Source: Corynebacterium hylobatis (GTDB lineage: Bacteria; Actinomycetota; Actinomycetes; Mycobacteriales; Mycobacteriaceae). Taken from it: DNA of 64,000 nt. Made by a program: the position numbers and the translations under genes. A model generated the notes under the pieces. The model saw only the letters and a list, made by a program, of their open reading frames with translations, had not been told where the DNA came from and did not search any database. The stretch lies in assembly GCF_003955685.1 (NCBI RefSeq), contig NZ_RXHJ01000013.1:1-64000 (forward strand). Direction: 5' to 3'. Positions 37,729 through 46,927 of the stretch are shown piece by piece; within the stretch, counting starts at the first letter, position 1; each line of letters begins with the position of its first letter.

Positions 37729-39522
37729 CTAACCCAGCAGGGCGTCGACGAAACCCTCCACCTCGAAGGGGGCGAGATCATCCGCACCCTCACCCAGACC
37801 GACGAGCTTGACCGGCACGCCGAGCTCCTCCTGGACCTGGAAGACGATGCCGCCCTTGGCGGTGCCGTCCAGCTTGGTCAGCGCGATACCGGTGATGTCG
37901 ACCACCTCACGGAACACCCGCGCCTGGGTCAGGCCGTTCTGGCCGACGGTCGCATCGAGAACCAGCAGAACCTCATCCACGGCGGTCTTCTTCTCCACGA
38001 CACGCTTGACCTTGCCCAGCTGATCCATCAGACCGGTGGCGGTGTGCAGACGGCCGGCGGTGTCGACGAGCACGACATCCGCCTGCTCCGCCACTCCCCT
38101 GGCCACCGCATCGAAGGCCACCGAGGCCGGGTCCGCACCCTCGGCGCCGCGCACGGTGGCGGCGCCGACGCGGCGTCCCCAGGTCTCCAGCTGGTCAGCG
38201 GCCGCGGCACGGAAGGTGTCCGCAGCACCCAGGAGCACCTTGTGGCCCATGGAGACGAGCACACGGGCCAGCTTGCCGGTGGTGGTGGTCTTGCCGGTGC
38301 CATTGACACCGACGACCAGGATCACGGCGGGCTTGCCCTCGTAGGGCATGGCCCTGATGGAACGGTCCATCTCGGGATGGCAGGCCTCGATGAGGGCCTC
38401 GCGCAGGAAGGCGCGGGCCTCCGCCTCGTTGGACACACCGCGCTCGGCGATCTTGTCCCGCAGCGAATCGACCACATCCATGGTCACCTTCGTGCCCAGG
38501 TCCGCCATGAGCAGCGTGTCCTCGATCTCCTCCCAGGCGTCCTCGTCGAGATCACCGGCGGTGAGGATACCGAGCACGCCCTGACCGATCGCGTTCTGGG
38601 AACGCGACAGGCGGCCGCGTAGACGGCCGATTCGGCCGGCCGCCGGGGCGATCTCCTCGATCGGCTCGGGGGCAGGGGCGGGTTCAGTGGCCGGGACCGG
38701 CGTGGTCTCCAGCGCCTCAGTGACGGATTCAACAGTGACCTGGGCGGCCTCGGCAGCCTCCACGGCCTCCTCGATGACCTCGGGTTCCTCAGCCACCTCC
38801 GTCTCCGGCTCCGGTTCGGTGACTCCGGACGCGGCTGCAGCTCCCGCGATCACCGCTCCCCCGGCACCGCCGGCAACCGCATCTCCCGCACCGGACAGAC
38901 GCTCGGTCCCATCGACCTGCGCCTCCGCCTCCGTTTCCTCGTGGTGGGACTCGTAGGTGACGTAGGCCTTCTCCCCCGCCGGTTCACCGGTCACGACCAC
39001 CTCAGAGTCATCTGCGTCCGGGTGCACCGCGTCGTAGGTGACATAGGCACCGGGGTCCTTCTCTTCCCGGGCCTGAGTCTCAGTCTCAGCCTTCGGCTCG
39101 GGCTCGGGGGTGGGCTCCACCGTGGGGGCAGCCATCTTCGGCTCGGGCTCGGGGGTGGGCTCCACCGTGGGTGCCGGGATGGGCTCCACCCTGGGGGCAG
39201 CCATCTTCGGCTCGGGCTCGGATTCCTCCACCTTCGGGGCCGGCGAGGTGGCCGCGGCCGCGGTTCCACCGAGTGCCTGGCCCGGCAGGAGTTCGGGCTC
39301 CTTCACCTCAGTCGGGGCGGCAGGTGCGAAGTTGAATCCGCCCTTGGCCTGGTAATCACCCGATTTCTCCTGCTGGGTCAGCTCCTTCTGTTCCTTCTCC
39401 TCGAAGCGGACGGTTTTCGCTTCTTTTCGCCTATTTCCGACGACGACAAGAACGATCAGCGCCAGCACCAGAATGACGACGATCGCCAGGATGATCCACA
39501 TGGTCATGTTCATGTCATCCAT
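37729..39522 (-). CDS. ftsY: Signal recognition particle receptor FtsY with long acidic N-terminal region
   Basis: 597-aa SRP receptor. One N-terminal membrane helix (WIILAIVVILVLALIVLVVVG, about 9-29) is followed by some 270 low-complexity acidic, Pro- and Ala-rich residues, then the NG domain: VNGTGKTTTTGKLA, AADTFRAAAADQLE, DTAGRLHTATGLM and LTKLDGTAKGG. The N-region is longer than in most FtsY and has repeats (see 39093-39216). It docks Ffh-ribosome complexes at the membrane. The protein is the receptor counterpart of ffh, 4 kb away. Confidence 0.94.
   Translation of the reverse strand: MDDMNMTMWIILAIVVILVLALIVLVVVGNRRKEAKTVRFEEKEQKELTQQEKSGDYQAKGGFNFAPAAPTEVKEPELLPGQALGGTAAAATSPAPKVEESEPEPKMAAPRVEPIPAPTVEPTPEPEPKMAAPTVEPTPEPEPKAETETQAREEKDPGAYVTYDAVHPDADDSEVVVTGEPAGEKAYVTYESHHEETEAEAQVDGTERLSGAGDAVAGGAGGAVIAGAAAASGVTEPEPETEVAEEPEVIEEAVEAAEAAQVTVESVTEALETTPVPATEPAPAPEPIEEIAPAAGRIGRLRGRLSRSQNAIGQGVLGILTAGDLDEDAWEEIEDTLLMADLGTKVTMDVVDSLRDKIAERGVSNEAEARAFLREALIEACHPEMDRSIRAMPYEGKPAVILVVGVNGTGKTTTTGKLARVLVSMGHKVLLGAADTFRAAAADQLETWGRRVGAATVRGAEGADPASVAFDAVARGVAEQADVVLVDTAGRLHTATGLMDQLGKVKRVVEKKTAVDEVLLVLDATVGQNGLTQARVFREVVDITGIALTKLDGTAKGGIVFQVQEELGVPVKLVGLGEGADDLAPFEVEGFVDALLG
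39093..39216 (-). repeat. Tandem coding repeat in the ftsY acidic domain
   Basis: Near-identical units encode (T)PEPEPKMAAP-VEP-type peptides (for example PEPEPKMAAPTVEP) in tandem. DNA is also repeated, suggesting recent slippage or unequal crossover; copy number may vary between strains. Confidence 0.7.
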
Positions 39523-39591
39523 AGTGGCAGGAAATGCGCCGCTTCACACTCCGGGGCCCCGGGAAGTCGCAGGAAAAATCAGGTGGCGACG

Positions 39592-42500
39592 CTAGTCCTC
39601 CTGCAGCGTCGCCAGGACCATCGCCTCCGCGGCGACGAGGTCACCGCTGACCAGGTCGGGGACGATGTCTGCCATGCGGCTCCAACCGCGGGAGGCCGCC
39701 TCCAGGGTTTTGGACTTGCCCATCAGCCCATGGGCGTGCATCCGGGCGGCCAGGGCGAAGACGAGGGAGACCACCGGGGCGAGTGCCCAGGCGTTGTCCC
39801 GTTCGTCGGTGTTGACCCCGTCGAGCTTGTCGAAGCGGACACGCGCGTTGGAGTACAGCGCCCGGTTGGCGCCGCGCAGGCCGCGCAGGAGGCTGACGGC
39901 CGGCTTGATCAGGTCCTCGGAGGTGAGCAGGTCAATGAGCTCCTCGCGGCGGCGGAAGGTCTCGAAGACGGCGAGCAGGCGGGCGTTGTCGTCCGAGAGC
40001 GCACCGGGCACAAGTTCCGCGCTGGAGAAGAAGTGCGCCAGCAGGGCCTCCTGCTGGGCGGCATCCATCTTCGCGATCATCACCGTGGACTGGTCGATAC
40101 ACGCGGAGTCAAGGGTGGAATCATGACCGGTGTCGAGAGTGCTGAGGATTCCGCGGCCAGCGACCTCCGCGAGACGGTTGCGCAGCTCCCGGCGGGCCAC
40201 GCGGTCGGAATCGTCCGCGGCAGCGATCTCGGCGAGAAGCTCCAGCGAACCGAGCCAGGCCGCATGGTGACCGGTCTCCCCCGTCGCAGGGGCGGCATCC
40301 GGGTCGAGAGCGACGGTGGCCAGGCCGGAGGCGATCACCCGGCCCGGCTGCTGATGCGCAGGCACCAGGGAGTCCGCGAGCGCGGCGATGGCGGCACCCG
40401 GCGCGGAGGCGAAGGTGGCGCTGACGGCCGCGCGGCTGCGCGGGTCATCGGCCTCGGCGAGCAGCTCCCACAGGATCGGCATGATCTCCGGGTCGGTGGG
40501 GGCCTCCTCCAGTTCGCCGGCGAGGAAGGCCGAGAGGGACTCCAGGCCGTTGTCCTGGGCGCTGTAGTGGCCGGACTGCTCGGCGGTGAGTGCCCCGTCG
40601 CCCGGGTACTGCGGGGCGCGCAGGGTGGTGAAGGGGTCCACGGAGTGGAGGACGACGGCGAGAGAACCGGCGTCGACAAGCGATTCGGGCAGGGGCGTGG
40701 TCGCGGTGATCCCGGAGAGGGTCACGGCCGGTGCCCAGGGGGCGGTCAGCGGCCACACCCAGGCGTCGAGGCTGCGGGAGGCCAGGCCGTCGAATACCAG
40801 TGCGCGGTCTACGACGGACACGCCCGCGCAGTGTGGGGTGGACAGCTCGGCGAGGGTGACGGAGATGCGTTCGTCGGCGCTCGCGTCAACCCACTCGAGT
40901 TCCACACGGCCCGAGGGCAGCGTCAGTGCGGAGGTGGCCAGCGCCTTGAAGGGTGCGGAATAGGTCAGCGCATCAGTCTGCTTGAGGGTGACGGTACGCA
41001 CCGGGGTGCCGTGGTTGTTGAGGACACGGATCTGCGGGCGACCCATCCCCCCACCCACGCGCACGCGCAGTTCACCGGCGGGATCCAGATCGCGCGGGGT
41101 GCAGATCAGGCGGGTGGTGCGCCACATCGTGCCCTCGCGGACGGGCAGTTCGAAGGCCATGCGCGGCGGGGTGAAACGCAGCGGCAGACGGTCACCCTCC
41201 TCCGTCTCGATGGCGAAGTCGGCGCCGGCGGAGTGCGCGTCGACGGTGACCCGGCGCGGGTCGACGATGAAGGGTTTGTCGCCGTGGTTGATGTGCAGCT
41301 GCGCGTCGCTGAGGCCGGAGACGGCCGGCACGCGCACGGAACGGTCGTTGTCGATGACGGTGCGGGTCTCCATGCCCTCGACGATGGTGTAGCGGTGGCG
41401 GAAGGATTCCCCGCGGGGGCCGCGCACGCGCACGAGGTATTCGCCGACCCAGGGGGCGTCGTAGACCTCGGAGTCGAAGATGGCGAACTGGCCGCCCTCG
41501 GCGGGCACCTCAAGCGGTTCGGCGGGGGCGATCTCCTCACCGGCGGCACCCGGGCGGGCGTAGGCGGAGATGGACAGCTGCCAGATCTCGTCGCGGCCGG
41601 AGGGGGTGGGTGGGAAATCTGCGATGAGTTCACCCGGATAGACCGGCAGGCCGGAGAGGGATTTCACGTCGGCCAGCGGTTCGGCGGGGTGGAGGAAGCG
41701 CACGCGGTGGCGGGGGTCCACGCTGCGCAGGCGGGAGGAACTGGCGCCGCGGGTGACCTGGAGGCTGGCGGCCTCGCCCAGGTCGAGGCGGCGGGCGATC
41801 CAGGAGTTCCAGCCCTGGACGGCAACCTCCTCGAGAACGGGCAGGTCCCTGCCGGTGGCGACGTCCGTGATGGTGGCGTCCGCCGGGGTGAGCACCCAGG
41901 CCTCGCGGTGGTGGAGGGTGGAGACTGCGGTGAGGTTCTGGCCGTTGTCGGCGAAGATGAGCACCGGGTCATCGGTGTCGACGACCGGGGTGGTCCAGGT
42001 GATGCCGTTGGAGACGTCCTGGACGGTGGCCTCGCGGATCTGGCGCTCGACGGTGACGTCGAGTGCCTCCGACCAGGTCGGCTCCCCCCAGGGGCGGCCG
42101 GTGCGGAAGATGCGGGTGGTGCCCTCCACGTTGACCCGCCAGGAGACCTCACCGAGTTCGTCGTGTACCCGCTGCTGCGGCAGGCGCAGGCAGACCTTGG
42201 CGCGACGGGCGTCGAAGATCAGGCGCGGACGCAGCTCGCGGGTGGCCACGCCCACCTCGGTGGCGCGGTAGAGGGTGCCCACGGGGCGTTCGCGCAACTC
42301 GGCGATGACCGGCTCGGCGACCAGTGCCGGCAGGGAGTCCGGCAGTTTCCGGTCCGGCCACGAGGTGGGGTGCTCGAGGGTGAAGTTGCGCAGTTCGTTG
42401 ATGCCGTCGAGCAGGGTGGTGAAACGTTCCGGGGCCAGGCCGGCGATGACGGCGGTGAGTTCAAGGGTCTCGTCCTCCACGTCCTCCCAGGCCCAGGAGT

Positions 42501-43005
42501 CGTCCGCGAGCAGGGGCGCGATGTCGCCGCCCTCGGTGCGGTCGAGCACCTCGAGAAGGGTGCCGATCTCTGCCCAGGGCAGGCCGGCGTGGACGGCCAG
42601 CAGGTCGACGGGTTCGGCCTCCAGCACGGTCAGGCCGAGCCGTTCCAGCAGGGCCGGGACCTGGTTGCGCAGGTGTTCGACCCATTCCTCGCGGGCCTCC
42701 AGGCCGAGGCCGGTGAAGTGGTTGTCCAGGAAGGTCTCGCGTTCGGTGGTCACCGAGGCGTGTGAGACCAGTGTGGCCACCGCGAGTGCGGGGGTGATCT
42801 CGAGGAGTTCCGGGAAGGCTGCGCCGGCGGAGAGTTGCCGGGCCAGGAAGGTGCCGTAGAAGCGGTCGATCGATTCGAGTTCGTCCGCGGTGAGACCTGC
42901 GTCGGTGAACCAGTCCCGGCCGGCCAGCCGACCGGCGATGTCGAGTTCCGTCTGGGAGGCCCAGAGAAGCAGAGAATCCTGGAGGTCGGCGAATGGCGTG
43001 CTCAT
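39592..43005 (-). CDS. Large conserved hypothetical protein between smc and ftsY, 1137 aa
   Basis: Unrecognised 1137-residue soluble protein (from ATG 43005; an in-frame TTG at 43029 would add 8 residues, MDRGHHHQ). No signal peptide, membrane helix, Walker motif or obvious catalytic motif. The N-terminal third (1-210) is helical and Leu/Glu-rich. The middle (about 210-740) is beta-rich, with repeats of the type VRVPAVSGLSDAQLHIN, VRVRGPRGESF and RVRVGGGMGRPQIRV, suggestive of stacked Ig-like domains. The C-terminal third (760-1137) is helical again (LLAEIAAADDSDRVARRELRNRLAEVAG). It is 48 bp downstream of smc and possibly co-transcribed, which suggests a role near chromosome segregation or membrane targeting, but this is a guess from position. 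Confidence 0.75.
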   Translation of the reverse strand: MSTPFADLQDSLLLWASQTELDIAGRLAGRDWFTDAGLTADELESIDRFYGTFLARQLSAGAAFPELLEITPALAVATLVSHASVTTERETFLDNHFTGLGLEAREEWVEHLRNQVPALLERLGLTVLEAEPVDLLAVHAGLPWAEIGTLLEVLDRTEGGDIAPLLADDSWAWEDVEDETLELTAVIAGLAPERFTTLLDGINELRNFTLEHPTSWPDRKLPDSLPALVAEPVIAELRERPVGTLYRATEVGVATRELRPRLIFDARRAKVCLRLPQQRVHDELGEVSWRVNVEGTTRIFRTGRPWGEPTWSEALDVTVERQIREATVQDVSNGITWTTPVVDTDDPVLIFADNGQNLTAVSTLHHREAWVLTPADATITDVATGRDLPVLEEVAVQGWNSWIARRLDLGEAASLQVTRGASSSRLRSVDPRHRVRFLHPAEPLADVKSLSGLPVYPGELIADFPPTPSGRDEIWQLSISAYARPGAAGEEIAPAEPLEVPAEGGQFAIFDSEVYDAPWVGEYLVRVRGPRGESFRHRYTIVEGMETRTVIDNDRSVRVPAVSGLSDAQLHINHGDKPFIVDPRRVTVDAHSAGADFAIETEEGDRLPLRFTPPRMAFELPVREGTMWRTTRLICTPRDLDPAGELRVRVGGGMGRPQIRVLNNHGTPVRTVTLKQTDALTYSAPFKALATSALTLPSGRVELEWVDASADERISVTLAELSTPHCAGVSVVDRALVFDGLASRSLDAWVWPLTAPWAPAVTLSGITATTPLPESLVDAGSLAVVLHSVDPFTTLRAPQYPGDGALTAEQSGHYSAQDNGLESLSAFLAGELEEAPTDPEIMPILWELLAEADDPRSRAAVSATFASAPGAAIAALADSLVPAHQQPGRVIASGLATVALDPDAAPATGETGHHAAWLGSLELLAEIAAADDSDRVARRELRNRLAEVAGRGILSTLDTGHDSTLDSACIDQSTVMIAKMDAAQQEALLAHFFSSAELVPGALSDDNARLLAVFETFRRREELIDLLTSEDLIKPAVSLLRGLRGANRALYSNARVRFDKLDGVNTDERDNAWALAPVVSLVFALAARMHAHGLMGKSKTLEAASRGWSRMADIVPDLVSGDLVAAEAMVLATLQED

Positions 43006-43053
43006 CTGGTGGTGGTGTCCCCTGTCCAAGGTTGTTCGTGTGAATCGATCATC

Positions 43054-46000
43054 CTACCCGGCGGGCTGCATACGCTGGGAGATGACTCTGGTGACACCGT
43101 CGCCGCGCATGGTCACGCCGTAGAGGACGTTGGCCACGTCCATTGTCGGCTTCTGGTGGGTGATCACGATCAGCTGCGAATCCCTGCGCAGTTCCTGGAA
43201 CAGGGCGATCAGGCGGCGCAGGTTGACGTCATCGAGGGCGGCCTCGACCTCGTCCATGACGTAGAAGGGGCTGGGCCGGGCCTTGAAGATGGCCACCAGC
43301 ATCGCCAGGGCAGTGAGTGACTTCTCCCCGCCGGACAGCAACGAGAGGCGGCGGACCTTCTTGCCGGGCGGGCGGGCCTCGACCTCGATGCCGGTGAGCA
43401 GCATGTCGTCGGGGTCGGTGAGCACGAGCCGGCCCTCACCGCCGGGGAAGAGCGTGGCGAAGACCGCCGGGAACTGCTCCTCCACGTCGTGCCAGGCGTC
43501 GGTGAACAGCTGCAGGATGCGGGCGTCGACCTCCTCGATGACCCCGGACAGGTCCGCACGTGCCCGGATGACGTCGTCGAGCTGGGTGGAGAGGAACTCA
43601 TGGCGTTCCTCCAGGGCCGTGAACTCCTCCAGTGCCAGCGGGTTGACCTTTCCCAGGGCGCGGAGGTCCTTCTCCGCCCGGGCCAGGCGCTGCTCCTCTT
43701 CCGTGCGGTCGAAGTCCGCGTCGGGGGTGTAGTCGGCCAGCAGGTCGGCGATGGGCAGGCCGAGATGTTCGACGATCTTGGCCTCGGCCTCGTCGATGCG
43801 TACCTGGGCCTGGGTGCGTGCGATGTCCCCGGCGTGGGCGTTGTCGGTGAGGCGGTTGAGCCGGATGCGGGCGGCGTTGACCCGGTCTCTGGCGCGCGCC
43901 AGGCGGGCGGAGACCTCAGCACGCCGGGTGGCCAGCCGGTCGCGTTCCGCCATCGCTCGCCCCGTGGCGTCGGCGACGCGTGTGCCCACGTCCAGTGCGT
44001 GCTTCTCGACGACCGCAGCCAGCTCCGCCGCGCGCCTGCGCCGGGCCATCACCTCGTCGTGACGTGCCTTGGCCTGGCGTTCAGCCGCTGCCTGCCGGCG
44101 CAGGCCCTCTCCCCGGCCGGCGGCCTGGTTCGCGCGTTCCTCCGCGGTGCGCAGGCTGAGGATGGCCTCCATCTCCATGGCCTTGACCTGGGCCAGTGCG
44201 GTGGCGGCCTCGTCGCGGGCGGCGGTGGAGGGCTCCTCCGGGGTGTCGGTGTCCTCCACGCGTGCGAGCCGGTCGCGGGCTGCGGCGAGCTGTTCGCGCA
44301 GAGTGTCCAGGCGGGCGTCGGCACCCGTGGCGCGCTCGGTGACACGCTGGTGCTCTGCCCGGGCGGCCTGGTGCTGCTCGTTCTGACGGTTCAGGTCGCG
44401 TTCCAGGGCGGACACCGTCTGGTCGTGCTCGCGCAGGGCAGCCTTCTTCGCGGCGGCGTCGACACGGGCCTCCTCCGCGGCGATGCGGGCTCCCTCAAGG
44501 GTTCCGGAGAGTTCGTCGAGGATGCGGCGGGCGCTCACAAGCTCTGCTTCTGCAGTGACGATCTGGGCGCTGACCTCCACCGGGGAGACCACGCCGGAGC
44601 CGGCCTGGATCCAGCCCTCGCCGCACAGCACACCCTCCGGCGTGACCGCCCGCAGGCGGGGATCCGCCTCGACGGTGGCGCGCGCCGTCACCAGGTCCGG
44701 GGCGAGGGCCACGTCGGCGAGCAGGCGGTTGAGGGCAGGAGCCACCCGCGGATCGGCGTCGATGTGGTCGAGCAGCCAATCCACCCCGGCGGGCAGTTCC
44801 GCGCCCAGCCGCCAGGGCTCGGCGCATCTGGTGTCATCGATGAGCACGGTGCGCGAGGCCGCCCGGAGCTTATCGACGACCCCCGCATCCACCGCCCCCA
44901 CCAGCGCCTGCGCATGCGCACCCAACGCTGCGGCCACGGCCGTGCCGTGTTCGGTGCGCAGCAGCCCGGCGAGCGCCGGCCAGTCCAGATCCACGTCGGC
45001 GACGGGCACGTTCTGGCGCAGGGTGTCGATGCGTGCCTGCAGCGAATACACCGCCCGTTCCCGTTCCCGCTGTTCATCACGCAGCTGCTCGAGGCGTTGC
45101 TCGGCGGCCCCGGCCTCACCCGCGGCCCGGACGTGGCCGTCCTCCAGCAGACCGCGCTCCCCCGCCAGCGCGCGGATCCGCGCAGCCGTCTCCTCGGCCT
45201 CCTGCTGCGCGGTGGTGGTCCGGGCGAGGGTGACCGCCAACGTCTCCGCCTGGTGGGCGATCTCCTCCTCCGCGGCAGCCACCTGCCCGGCCAGGGACTC
45301 CTCCGCGGCGACCAGCCGCACCACGCCCTCGCGGCGGTCGGCGATCGCGCGCACCTGCGCCAGGTGCTCGGCCTCCGCCTCCCGGCGGGCCTCCTCGCGT
45401 TCAAAGACCTCGTCGCGGATGGACTCCAGCCGCTCCCGGGCGATCTCCACGGCCTCGGCAAGCTCGGCGGATTCGGCGTCGGCCTGCTCCGCGCGTCGTT
45501 CCAGCACCTCCGGATCCGGCCCGGTGTAGGCCACGACATCGACATTGGCGGCACGTTCCGCGGCAATGCGCCCGGTCGCCGAGACCCGCTCCGCCAGCGT
45601 GGACAGGGTGAACCACAGCTGCTGCGCGGCCTCCACCTGCGGAGCCAGCTCCTCGAGTTCCTGCTCCAGGTCAAGCTGCTCCCCGGTGGCCTCCTCCAGC
45701 ACCCCGGTGACCTCGGCGACCTCCTCTGCGAGCAGGCGGGCCCGGCGGTCGGCATCGTCGAATTCGCTGCGCAGCCGGTGGACACGGTCGCCGGCGAGCC
45801 GCAGGCGGGCATCGCGAAGCGTGGCCTGCACGGTCTGCGCCCGTTGCGCGGCCTCCGCCTGCCGGGCCAGCGGCTTGAGCTGCCGGCTCAGCTCCTGGGT
45901 GAGATCGTTGAGCCGGTCCAGGTTGGCCTGCATGCCGACGAGCTTGCGCTGTGCCTTCTCCTTACGCCGCCGGTGTTTGAGCACACCGGCCGCCTCCTCG

Positions 46001-46482
46001 ATGTAGGCGCGGCGTTCCTCCGGCCGGGACTCGAGGATCTGTGCGAGGCGCCCCTGGCCGACGATGACGTGCATCTCCCGGCCGATACCCGAATCCGACA
46101 GCAGCTCCTGGATGTCCATGAGCCGGGCCTTCGCACCGTTGATCTCGTACTCGCTGGCCCCGTCGCGGAACATCCGCCGGGTGATGGACACCTCGGTGTA
46201 GTCGATCGGCAGGGCATGGTCGGAGTTGTCGATCGTGAGCGTGACCTCAGCGCGCCCCAGCGGTTTCCGGTCGCCGGCACCCGCGAAGATGACGTCCTGC
46301 ATCTTGCCGCCGCGCAGGGTCTTCGCCCCCTGCTCCCCCATCACCCAGGCCAGTGCGTCCACGACATTGGATTTGCCCGAACCGTTGGGCCCCACGACCG
46401 CGCAGATGCCCGGTTCGAATTTCAGGGTCGTCGCGGACGCGAAGGACTTGAAGCCCCTGAGGGTCAGCGATTTCAGATGCAC
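43054..46482 (-). CDS. smc: Chromosome segregation protein SMC
   Basis: 1142-aa SMC ATPase that compacts chromosomes with ScpA and ScpB. N-terminal ATPase half: Walker A GPNGSGKSNVVDALAWVMGEQ (about 32-52) and the Q-loop. Long coiled coils flank a hinge around residues 500-650 (LAGLLRTEHGTAVAAALGAHAQALVGAVDAG). C-terminal half: signature LSGGEKSLTALAMLVAIFK, Walker B FYVMDEVEAALDD, then VITHQKPTMDVANVLYGVTM. GTG 46482 lies 6 nt past TACCCT. Full length, no frameshift. Confidence 0.96.
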   Translation of the reverse strand: MHLKSLTLRGFKSFASATTLKFEPGICAVVGPNGSGKSNVVDALAWVMGEQGAKTLRGGKMQDVIFAGAGDRKPLGRAEVTLTIDNSDHALPIDYTEVSITRRMFRDGASEYEINGAKARLMDIQELLSDSGIGREMHVIVGQGRLAQILESRPEERRAYIEEAAGVLKHRRRKEKAQRKLVGMQANLDRLNDLTQELSRQLKPLARQAEAAQRAQTVQATLRDARLRLAGDRVHRLRSEFDDADRRARLLAEEVAEVTGVLEEATGEQLDLEQELEELAPQVEAAQQLWFTLSTLAERVSATGRIAAERAANVDVVAYTGPDPEVLERRAEQADAESAELAEAVEIARERLESIRDEVFEREEARREAEAEHLAQVRAIADRREGVVRLVAAEESLAGQVAAAEEEIAHQAETLAVTLARTTTAQQEAEETAARIRALAGERGLLEDGHVRAAGEAGAAEQRLEQLRDEQRERERAVYSLQARIDTLRQNVPVADVDLDWPALAGLLRTEHGTAVAAALGAHAQALVGAVDAGVVDKLRAASRTVLIDDTRCAEPWRLGAELPAGVDWLLDHIDADPRVAPALNRLLADVALAPDLVTARATVEADPRLRAVTPEGVLCGEGWIQAGSGVVSPVEVSAQIVTAEAELVSARRILDELSGTLEGARIAAEEARVDAAAKKAALREHDQTVSALERDLNRQNEQHQAARAEHQRVTERATGADARLDTLREQLAAARDRLARVEDTDTPEEPSTAARDEAATALAQVKAMEMEAILSLRTAEERANQAAGRGEGLRRQAAAERQAKARHDEVMARRRRAAELAAVVEKHALDVGTRVADATGRAMAERDRLATRRAEVSARLARARDRVNAARIRLNRLTDNAHAGDIARTQAQVRIDEAEAKIVEHLGLPIADLLADYTPDADFDRTEEEQRLARAEKDLRALGKVNPLALEEFTALEERHEFLSTQLDDVIRARADLSGVIEEVDARILQLFTDAWHDVEEQFPAVFATLFPGGEGRLVLTDPDDMLLTGIEVEARPPGKKVRRLSLLSGGEKSLTALAMLVAIFKARPSPFYVMDEVEAALDDVNLRRLIALFQELRRDSQLIVITHQKPTMDVANVLYGVTMRGDGVTRVISQRMQPAG

Positions 46483-46488
46483 GCGGAA

Positions 46489-46549
46489 AGGGTAACACCA
46501 GGATGGTGCGGTTCAGAATAAAACGGGTCGAACACAGGGACGACTATAG
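46489..46549 (-). promoter_or_regulatory. Candidate smc promoter boxes
   Basis: TACCCT (46494-46489) is 6 nt before GTG 46482, giving a leaderless start. A second -10-like TATAGT (46549-46544) is upstream. The 168-bp smc/acyP gap is AT-richer than its surroundings and shows ATGTCAC / GTGACAT arms at about 46564 and 46629. Which box is used is unknown. Confidence 0.45.
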
Positions 46550-46650
46550 GACCTGTCGTACAATGTCACGTCAACAATCGGCGCTTTTGCCTGCCACCTG
46601 GTCTTATAGAAGTACGTGCATTCGTATTATGTGACATTTTCCGAAACACC

Positions 46651-46917
46651 TCAGAAGGTGTCGAAACCCTTCTCCCCCACCGGCTCAGCCCACTCGCGGG
46701 CCACATCCTTTACGCGTCCGGGGCCGGAGGGCAACCGCCGGAGCAGCTCAGCGAGTGCATCCTCAGGCCCCTCGGCGACGACGCGGACACGACCGTCGGC
46801 GAGGTTCTCCGCCGAGCCGGCGAGCCCGAGACCGACGGCCTCACCCCGGGCCCACCACCGGAAGCCGACGCCCTGAACGTGGCCGTCGACAAGAGCCACG
46901 AGTCTGCGCTGTGTCAT
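46651..46917 (-). CDS. acyP: Acylphosphatase
   Basis: 88-aa acylphosphatase, which hydrolyses carboxyl-phosphate bonds. The anion cradle GHVQGVGFRWWARGEAVGLGL holds the catalytic Arg, and the catalytic Asn is in ENLADGRVRV. ATG 46917 was chosen because an upstream in-frame start would add 17 residues foreign to the family. It is 10 bp past the mutM stop, in the same orientation. Confidence 0.9.
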   Translation of the reverse strand: MTQRRLVALVDGHVQGVGFRWWARGEAVGLGLAGSAENLADGRVRVVAEGPEDALAELLRRLPSGPGRVKDVAREWAEPVGEKGFDTF

Positions 46918-46927
46918 GGACCCCAGC

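Noticed and set aside
38941..42765. 1274-codon open frame on the plus strand
   Set aside because: Antisense to the large orphan and ftsY; Gly/His/Asp-rich translation with no domain, produced by GC-rich third-position bias.
43489..46521. 1010-codon open frame on the plus strand
   Set aside because: Mirror of smc, whose protein is full length and motif-complete on the other strand.
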